From NCBI RefSeq assembly GCF_037176765.1, contig NC_090023.1, positions 153,524,663 through 153,588,662 of the forward strand: a stretch of DNA of 64,000 nt, given 5' to 3'. Below are positions 57,859 to 64,000 of this stretch, one piece after another. The notes under the pieces were generated by a model, which worked only from the letters and a program-made list of their open reading frames with translations, was not told the origin of the DNA and searched no databases. A program made the translations under genes and the position numbers. Numbering within the stretch: the first letter of the stretch is position 1; every line of letters starts with the position of its first letter. The stretch comes from Anolis sagrei (lineage: Eukaryota; Chordata; Lepidosauria; Squamata; Anolidae).

Positions 57859-57923
57859 AAAAGATTGGGACTCATTGGTCTGGAATATCAGCATGCCAAG
57901 CAATCTTGATCATTTAGAGACTG

Positions 57924-58462
57924 AGGTGCGATCTGCACTGCCATATAATCCTGATTATCAAAGTAGATAATCCATATTATCTCCTTTTAACTGGATTATA
58001 TGGAGCCCCTGGTGGCGCAGTGGGTTAAACCCCTGTGCCGGCAGGACTGAAAACCAACAGGTCGCAGGTTAGAATCCGGGGAGAGGCGGATGAGTTCCCT
58101 CTATCAGCTCCAGCTCCTCATCCGGGGACATGAGAGAAGCCTCCCACAAGGATGATAAAAACAGCAATTCATCTGGGCGTCCCCTGGGCAACGTCCTTGC
58201 AGACGGCCAATTCTCTCACATCAGAAGCGACTTGCAGTTTCTGAAGTAGCTCCTGACACGACAAAAAAAGTGGATTATATGTGTCTACACTGCCATATAA
58301 TCCAGTTCAAAGAAGACAATTTGGATTTTGCCCTATATCCCAGGATCTGATACCAGATTATCTGTTTACCCCAGATTATCTGGCAGTGGAGACTCACATA
58401 ATCCACTTCAAAGCAAATCTGGGATCAATTCCTGGGATATAAGGACAGTGTAGAAGGGCCCA
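57924..58462. mobile_element. Harbinger-like MITE interrupted by a SINE
   Basis: CTGCACTGCCATATAATCCT at the left and GGACAGTGTAGAAGGGCCC at the right; interior AACTGGATTATATGG as in the 38177 element. Confidence 0.55.
58003..58270 (+). mobile_element. tRNA-derived SINE (GACACGACAAAA-tail family), full length
   Basis: Head GAGCCCCTGGTGGCGCAGTG with box A TGGCGCAGTGGGTTA and box B GGTTAGAATCC; tail AGCTCCTGACACGACAAAAA. 11-base duplication TGGATTATATG (57992-58002, 58271-58281). Cleanest copy here. Confidence 0.92.
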
Positions 58463-58554
58463 AAGTGTCAAAGTGCATTCATTCTACTCTGTAGACCAGG
58501 CATGGGCAAACTCTGACCTTCCAGGTGTTTTGGACTTCAACTCCCAGAAACGTA

Positions 58555-59730
58555 TATCCCCATACCAAAAAAGGGAAATGCTAAAGACTGCTCAAACTTC
58601 CGTAGAGTGGCCCTTATTTCTCATGCCAGTAAAGTAATGCTCAAGATCCTGCAAGGAAGACTCCAGAAATACATGGAGAGTTGCCAGATGTACAAGCTGG
58701 GTTTAGAAAAGGCAGAGGAACGAGAGACCAAGTTGCCAATATCTGGATGCTGGATAATGGAGAAAGGCAGGGAGTTTCAGAAAAACGTCTATTTCTGTTT
58801 TATTGACTATTCTAAAGCCTTTGATTGTGTGGATCATAATAAATTGTGGCAAGTTGTTGGTGGGATGGGCATACCAAATCACCTTGTCTCTCTCCTGAGG
58901 AATCTGTATAAGGACCAAGTAGCAACAGTCAGAACTGACCATGGAACAACAGACTGGTTCAAGATTGGGAAAGGCATATGGCAGGGTTGTATCCTCTCAC
59001 CCAACCTATTCAACTTGTATGCGGAACACATCATGAGATGTGCAGGACTTGAGGAATGTAAGGCTGGGGTGAAAATTGCTGGAAGAAACATTAACAGCCT
59101 TAGATATGCAGATGACACCACTTTGATGGCCGAAAGCGAGGAGGAGCTGAGGAGCCTTCTAATCAAGGTGAAAGAAGAAAGTGCAAAAGCTGGGCTGCAG
59201 TTAAACATTAAAAAAACCAAGATTATGGCAACAAGAATGATTGACAACTGGAAAATAGAGGGAGAAAATGTGGAGGCCGTGACAGACTTTGTATTTCTAG
59301 GTGCAAATATTACTGCAGAGACAGACAGCAGTCAGGAAATCAGGAGACGCTTACTTTTTGGGCGGAGAGCAATGTCCAATCTTGATAAAATAGTGAAGAG
59401 TAGAGACATTACACTGGCAACAAAGACCCGCATAATTAAAGCAATGATATTCCCTGTAGTCACCTACGGATGTGAGAGCTGGACCATAGGAAGGCTGAGC
59501 GAAGGAAGATCGATGCTTTTGAACTGTGGTGTTGGAGGAAAGTGCTGAGAGTGCCCTGGACTGGGAGAAGATCCAACCAGTCCATACGTCAGGAAATAAA
59601 GTCTGACTGCTCATTGGAGGGAAGGATATTAGAGGCCAAGAAGTGTTTTGGCCACATCATGAGAAGAAAAGAAAGCTTAGAGAAGACAATGATGCTGGGA
59701 AAAATGGAAGGAAAAAGAAGAGGGGCCGAC
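58555..59730 (+). mobile_element. BovB (RTE-clade) LINE, second copy, left part
   Basis: Frame 58607-59548: FCFIDYSKAFDCVDHNKLW, LFNLYAEHIMRCAGLEECKA, intact LRYADDTTLMAESEEEL, FPVVTYGCESWTIG, then a frameshift at about 59490 before the C-terminal FELWCW region (which resumes in another frame at 59542). Close to 51771-53199. Interrupted at 59730 by a foreign block; its 3' end reappears at 61634. Confidence 0.9.
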
Positions 59731-60005
59731 CAGGCCCGTAGCCAGGATTTCGTTTCGGGGGGGGGGGGGGGATTTTCAGGGGGGGTTTCGGGGGGGCTGA
59801 GTTTCGGGGGGGGGGCTGAGTCTGAGTGAAAGAGGGTCTACCCTAGCAAACCTTTTGTATCATCACCCCAATACCCCCATGCATATGGGATATATTGAGT
59901 AGGGTGATCAGATCATGATATGAATAAACAGTTTAAATAATGCACCAGTAAGGCCTTGTCGTGAACCACCATGAGAATTTCGTGGGGGGGGGGGGGGGGC
60001 TGAAG
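59731..60005 (+). mobile_element. Poly-G hAT MITE, right end lost
   Basis: CAGGCCCGTAGCCAGGATTT, G runs, ATGAATAAACAGTTTAAATA core, then breaks at GCTGAAG and joins a copy of 55131-55417. Confidence 0.8.
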
Positions 60006-60290
60006 CTTGGGGATGCAACATATATTAGCATGTAGGTTGTTCAGCCCTCTGCTAATGTTATGCCACTTGTAATAAAAACACACCAAATTGAGGATGCGTA
60101 TTCTTCTTAAAGGGCATCCTGGGCTGTGGTTGTTGTTGTTATTATGATTGAGTCAATGTGTTTTCCTTACAGCCACTTGACTGTCGCCAATGGTTTCAAT
60201 CTGGAGAAAGACTCCATAGGAGTCACCCTGCCTTCCATCCCCATTTGCCTATGGAAGAGTTTAATTCAATATGTATCCTACTGTAGTCAG
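60004..60290. repeat. Copy of 55131-55417 (also in unit A)
   Basis: CTTGGGGATGCAACATATAT, ACCAAATTGAGGATGCGTAT, AGACTCCATAGGAGTCACCC repeat the unit B sequence at 55131; unit A has the original near 41385-41900. Confidence 0.88.
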
Positions 60291-60492
60291 GCCCGTAGCC
60301 AGGATTTCGATTGGGGGGGGGGGGTGAGTTTTTTTCAGGGGTTTTTTTTGGGGGGGCTGAGTTTCGGGGGGACTGAGTCGGAGTGAAAGAGGGTCTACCC
60401 TAGCAAACCTTTTGTATCGTCACCCCAATACCCCCATGCATATGGGATATATTGAGTATGGTGATCTGATCATGATATGAATAAACATAACA
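60288..60492 (+). mobile_element. Poly-G hAT MITE, partial
   Basis: CAGGCCCGTAGCCAGGATTT at the left; broken at AATAAACATAACA, where the oppositely oriented copy begins. Confidence 0.75.
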
Positions 60493-60813
60493 CAGGCATG
60501 TAGCGGGGGGGGGGGGGGGGGGGCTCGAGGGGCTTCAGCCCCCCCCCCCCCGAAATTCTCATGGTGGTTCACGAAAAGGCCTTACTGGTGCATTATTTAA
60601 ACTGTTATGTTTATTCATATCATGATCTGATCACCATACTCAATATATTCCATATGCATGGGGGGTATTGGGGTAATGATACAAAAGGTTTGCTAGGCTA
60701 GACCCTCTTTCACTCAGACTCAGCCCCCTCCCCCGAAACTCAGCGCCCCCCCCCGAAACCCCCCCTGAAAAATTCCCCCCCCCCTCCCAAACGAAATCCT
60801 GGCTAGGGGCCTG
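60493..60813 (-). mobile_element. Poly-G hAT MITE
   Basis: CAGGCATGTAGCG to CCTGGCTAGGGGCCTG, with long G and C runs. Head-to-head with 60288-60492; no matching 8-base duplication found. Confidence 0.78.
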
Positions 60814-60814
60814 A

Positions 60815-61637
60815 TAGGGATTATGACATTTAAGGAGAGAATGCTTTTCTTTCTCCCACCCTGGACATTCCACAAATATATAAACCTCACTTGTCTAGTT
60901 TCCAACAGATCCCTCAACCTCTGATGGTTGGATGTGGGTGAAATGTCAGGAGAGAATGCTTCATGAATATGGCCACACAGCCCGGAAAACTCACGGCAAC
61001 CCATACTCAACATTCTTTGCTAGAGAACTCTTCCCACTTTGCTAGAGAACCTCCCAACAAAGGATTCCCCCAGGCAGCAACTAGTCAGGCATTGACGCTG
61101 AAAGGCTAAGAAATGCTAATCAAGGTGGCCATTGGCAACATTCACACAAGAGTTCTTTCTCCCACCCTGGACATTATTCCACAGATATATAAACCTCACT
61201 TGTCTAGTTTCCAACAGATCCTCAACCTCTGAGGTTGGATGAGGGCGAAACGTCAGGAGAGAATGCTTCATGAATATGGCAACACGGACCGGAAAACTCA
61301 CGGCAACCCATACTTAAAATTCTTTGCTAGAGAACTCTTCCCACTTTGCTAGAGAACTCTTTCCCTTTGCTAGAGAACCTCCCAACAAAGGATTCCACCA
61401 GGCAGCAACTAGCCAGGCATTGAAGCTCCAAGGCCAATAAATGCTAATCAAGGTGGCCATTGGCAAGATTCACACAAGAGTTCTTTCTCCCATCCTGGAC
61501 ATTATTCCACAGATATATAAAACCTCACTTGTCCAGTTTCCAACAGATCCCTCAACCTCTGAGGTTGGATGTGGGTGAAACGTCAGGAGAGAATGCTTCA
61601 GGAACATGGCCATACAGCCCGGAAAACCCATGGCAAC
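60815..61637 (+). repeat. Penelope-derived satellite, inverted relative to unit A
   Basis: About 2.7 units of ~305-320 bp carrying GGAGAGAATGCTTCATGAAT and TTTGCTAGAGAACTCTTCCC. The left end has the unusual junction CATTTAAGGAGAGAATGCTT, which is the reverse complement of the exon-1-proximal end of the unit A array (about 43385-43415). Confidence 0.83.
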
Positions 61638-61735
61638 TTGACCGTGAAGGAGCTGGGTGTGGCGACGGCCGACAGGGAGCTCTGGCGTGAGCTGGTCCAT
61701 GAGGTCAGAAATGACTGAACGAATGAACAACAACA
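61634..61735 (+). mobile_element. BovB LINE 3' end, displaced part of 58555-59730
   Basis: TTGACCGTGAAGGAGCTGGG, GAGCTCTGGCGTGAGCTGGT, ACGAATGAACAACAACA is the end of BovB (compare 53091-53199). Followed by an L2-type 3' stub (61736-61815). Confidence 0.85.
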
Positions 61736-61857
61736 TTGATTATGTTACTTGGAAAGGGCTCTGAGTCCCCTTGGGGAGATAGAGAGGTATATATTATAAA
61801 TAAAGTTTTGTTGTTGTTGTTGGATTCCATATTATCCAATTGCATGACTTCCAGCCT

Positions 61858-61975
61858 GTAGAGCAGGGCTTGCCAGGCTGGGCTCTTCCAGGGGTTTGGA
61901 CTTCATTTCCCAGGCTCCCTGCTCATTGGAGAGAGCAGCCGAGGCTTCTGGGAAGTGAAGTCCAACCTTCTGGAA
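61858..61975. mobile_element. Degraded MITE
   Basis: GGCTTGCCAGGCTGGGCTCT and CTTCTGGGAAGTGAAGTCC form an imperfect palindrome. Family unassigned. Confidence 0.35.
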
Positions 61976-62039
61976 GACTAGAGTTTGGGGATCACAGGTG
62001 GAAGTGCATCCTCGGTCTGCTCCATTGCCTCTCTGGCTT

Positions 62040-62340
62040 CATCTCTAGTAATTATAAGGTCGCCTTGCATACCCCAATGGCCCCCACGTTTCACTTACGG
62101 AGAGATAGCCAAGGAGGCCTATGACCAACAGCATCAGGGGGAGTGGGGTTCGCCTGAAGTAGGTGGCGGGGTTCGGGGTCTCATGTCGCGCTGCCATCCT
62201 CCGCCGTGGCTCTCCTTCCTTCTCCTGGGTCTCCTTTCGGCTCATCCTGCTCTTATCTCCAGCCGCCCACGCGAGGGGAGTCACCCGTGGCCTTTCCGGA
62301 GTGTTCGCCTCTGGAGGTGCTTCTCCTGCCTGCTCACCTC
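62040..62340 (-). promoter_or_regulatory. CpG-rich promoter of TMEM254 copy 3
   Basis: CpG-rich block holding exon 1 and the start of the upstream region. It resumes at 62643-62760 beyond a 298-bp hAT-type insert that is absent from copy 2, so the copy 3 promoter has been split by a transposon. Confidence 0.55.
62099..62197 (-). CDS. TMEM254: TMEM254 copy 3, exon 1 (start codon)
   Basis: First exon of a 126-aa paralogue, residues 1-33: MAARHETPNPATYFRRTPL then PLMLLVIGLLGYLS. Donor GTAAGT, phase 0. The internal ATG was chosen because it aligns with copies 1 and 2. An in-frame ATG 48 nt upstream (62245) would add 16 residues (MSRKETQEKEGEPRRR). Aligned with copy 2, about ten codons differ by replacement and two silently, and four codons are missing. 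The exon is about 8.5 kb from exon 2 because intron 1 has taken in BovB, Helitron and Penelope-derived sequence. Confidence 0.87.
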
Positions 62341-62344
62341 CCAC

Positions 62345-62642
62345 AAGAGGCGGCCCTAGGTAATTTTCAACGGTAAGCAATCAGTATTTTGCCCCCCTCC
62401 CCCAACCAATCACTGATATATATTTTCTGTTCGTCATGGGAGTTCTGTGTGCCACATTTGGTTCAATTCATCATTGGTGGAGTTCAGAATGCTCTTTGAT
62501 TGTAGGTGAATTATACATCCCAGTAACTACAACTCGCATATGTCAAGGTCTATTTTCCCCCAAGAGCGCCTCAAGAGCGCCCCTGGGCAAAATCAACTAT
62601 ACTGCGAATGCTTACTTTGCGTAATGTGTTGAGCCACCCCTG
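62345..62642. mobile_element. hAT-type MITE in the promoter of copy 3
   Basis: Ends AAGAGGCGGCCCTAG and GAGCCACCCCTG; 8-base duplication CCTCCCAC (62337-62344, 62643-62650). Unit A keeps the single CTCCTCCCAC near 43782. The interior has part of the 'AACTATAAATCCCAGCAACT' block. Confidence 0.75.
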
Positions 62643-62764
62643 CCTCCCACTGGGGAAGACCTCCTCCTCCTTCTCCTCCACGGGGGGGGGGGGAGAGCTT
62701 CCCCACTCTAAGAGCCAGGGCTCAGGGCTATAGAATCTTAGAGTTGTAGTCCGGAGAGGAACCA

Positions 62765-62960
62765 GCTTTCATAGCATCCTAGAGTTGGAAGAGACCTCAT
62801 GGGCCATCCAGTCCAACCCCTGCCAAGAAGCAGGAAAATTGCATTCAAAGCACCCCCGACAGATGGCCATCCAGCCTCTGTTTCAAAGCCTCCAAAGAAG
62901 GAGCCTCCACCACACTCTGACGCAGAGAGTTCCACTGCTGAACCGCTCTCACAGTCAGGA
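62765..62960 (-). mobile_element. CR1 LINE 3' end (unit B copy)
   Basis: ATAGCATCCTAGAGTTGGAA, ATGGGCCATCCAGTCCAACC, homologous to 43908-44100. Marks the right end of the duplication. Confidence 0.85.
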
Positions 62961-62964
62961 AGAG

Positions 62965-64000
62965 CATCTTTGGTTGTACCCCAGGAGAGCGGCAAGACCA
63001 AGAACAAGCCACGAGAGCGAAGATGAAGATCCATCCAGAGGAAAAGTGTTCTTACCACACATCAAGGGAACCACTGACCGCATAGGGAAGCTGATGAGGA
63101 AACACAACATACAAACAACAGACCCACCAAGAAAATCCAACAAATGCTATGTTCTGCAAAGGGTAAGAGGGATCCTCTCACCCAGGCATGTAGCTTCAGC
63201 CCCCCCCCCGAAATTGAGGGGCTTCAGCCCCCCCCCCCAAATTCTCATGGTGGTTCGCAAAAGGCCTTACTGGTGCATTATTTACTGTTATGTTTATTCA
63301 TATCATGATCTGATCACCATACTCAATATATCCCATATGCATGGGGGTATTGGGGTAATGATACAAAAGGTTTGCTAGGGTAGACCCTCTTTCACTCAGA
63401 GTCAGCCCCCCCCCCGAAACTCAGCCCCCCGAACCCCCCCTGAAAAAAACTCACCCCCCCCCCCCCCCCGAAACGAAATCCTGGCTACGGGCCTGCTCTC
63501 ACCTCTGTAGGAGTCTACCATATACCATGCAGCTGTGGACAAGTCTACATAGGGACCACCAAATGCAGCATTGCCCAAACATGAATCAAGGAACATGAAA
63601 GGCACTGCAGATTACTTCAACCAGAGAAGTCAGCCATAGCACCTGATGAACCAGCCTGGACACAGCATATTATTTGAGAACACAGAAATGCTGGACCACT
63701 CCAACAACCACCATGTCAGACTACACAGAGAAGCCATTGAAATCCACAAGCATGTGGACAATTTCAACAGAAAGGAAGAGACCATGAAAATGAACAAAAT
63801 CTGGCTACCAGTATTAAAAAAAACTCTAAAATTACAACAGCAAAACAGCAGAGAGGAAACAACCAGGCACATCTTAACACCTCTCAACAAAACATTTTCC
63901 CAGGCTCAGCCAGGCCTTCAAATGCTAATGAAGATGGTCAGCTGAAACATTCACACCTAGCTTCAGCAGAGAAGAGCTCTTTGCCCCACCCCAGTCATTC
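62965..64000 (+). mobile_element. Penelope-like element, GIY-YIG region
   Basis: Encodes KVFLPHIKGTTDRIGKLMRK and HNIQTTDPPRKSNK, the RT end of Penelope-like elements, then (after the nested MITE) a GIY-YIG endonuclease part with G-V-Y-H and CSCGQVYIGTT-like sequence, then NMEP-like AWTQHIIFENTEML and REAIEIHKHVDNFNRKEETM. The family is non-LTR and has no capsid. Broken; runs off the window. Confidence 0.8.
63183..63495 (-). mobile_element. Poly-G hAT MITE with perfect target duplication
   Basis: CAGGCATGTAGCTTCAG to GGCTACGGGCCTG, flanked by CTCTCACC on both sides (63175-63182, 63496-63503). This is the copy that fixes the family as hAT-like. Confidence 0.88.

Larger units (their letters stand above)
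47607..62957. repeat. Segmental duplication, unit B (TMEM254 copy 3)
   Basis: Direct repeat of 34107-44100, enlarged by BovB, hAT, Helitron and minisatellite insertions. Order is conserved up to about 55500. Between 55500 and 61740 it is a rearranged mosaic, then collinear again from about 62040. Confidence 0.85.

Noticed and set aside
1-64000. CRISPR arrays, operons, tRNA genes
   Set aside because: None seen. The regular repeats are satellites, and the tRNA-like stretches are SINE heads without full cloverleaf support.

Overview
This is a window of vertebrate nuclear DNA, best read as a squamate reptile and probably an Anolis-type iguanian lizard. It carries Sauria-type tRNA SINEs, BovB, L2, CR1 and L1 LINEs, SPIN-like hAT elements with 8-base target duplications, many non-autonomous Helitrons, Penelope-like elements and GATA/GACA microsatellites. 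There are no bacterial, phage or CRISPR features. The assignment rests on repeat families recognised from memory.

The only host genes I can support are three tandem paralogues of TMEM254, a small three-pass membrane protein of unknown function (human C10orf57). All lie on the minus strand and each has four coding exons with GT-AG splice sites. Copy 1 has exons at 22895-22987, 13411-13514, 10161-10220 and 7065-7206 (132 aa). Copy 2 has exons at 43503-43613, 38870-38973, 37922-37981 and 35788-35929 (138 aa). Copy 3 has exons at 62099-62197, 53499-53602, 49884-49943 and 49354-49471 (126 aa). Exons 2 and 3 are 104 and 60 nt in every copy, with the same phases. All three first exons lie in CpG-rich promoter DNA.

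Copies 2 and 3 come from a large direct duplication, about 34107-44100 (unit A) and 47607-62957 (unit B). The flanks and introns still align, so each unit supplies the empty site for insertions in the other. Unit A alone has three Helitrons, two poly-G hAT MITEs and a truncated mariner. Unit B alone has a BovB LINE, an 82-bp minisatellite-bearing insert, two hAT MITEs and a rearranged, partly inverted Penelope-derived satellite.

The most interesting signal is in the coding exons of copies 2 and 3. By hand count about 35 codons differ by an amino-acid change and only 3 by a silent change, although reading frames and splice sites are intact. That points to fast, possibly adaptive, divergence of a lizard-expanded TMEM254 family.

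The rest is repeat: 1-7000 SINE, hAT and LINE fragments; 7000-23400 copy 1 with introns full of L2, Helitron and LINE copies; 23400-34100 intergenic LINE, SINE and L1 debris; 43900-47000 a nest of CR1 and L2; 62965-64000 a Penelope-like GIY-YIG region running off the window.
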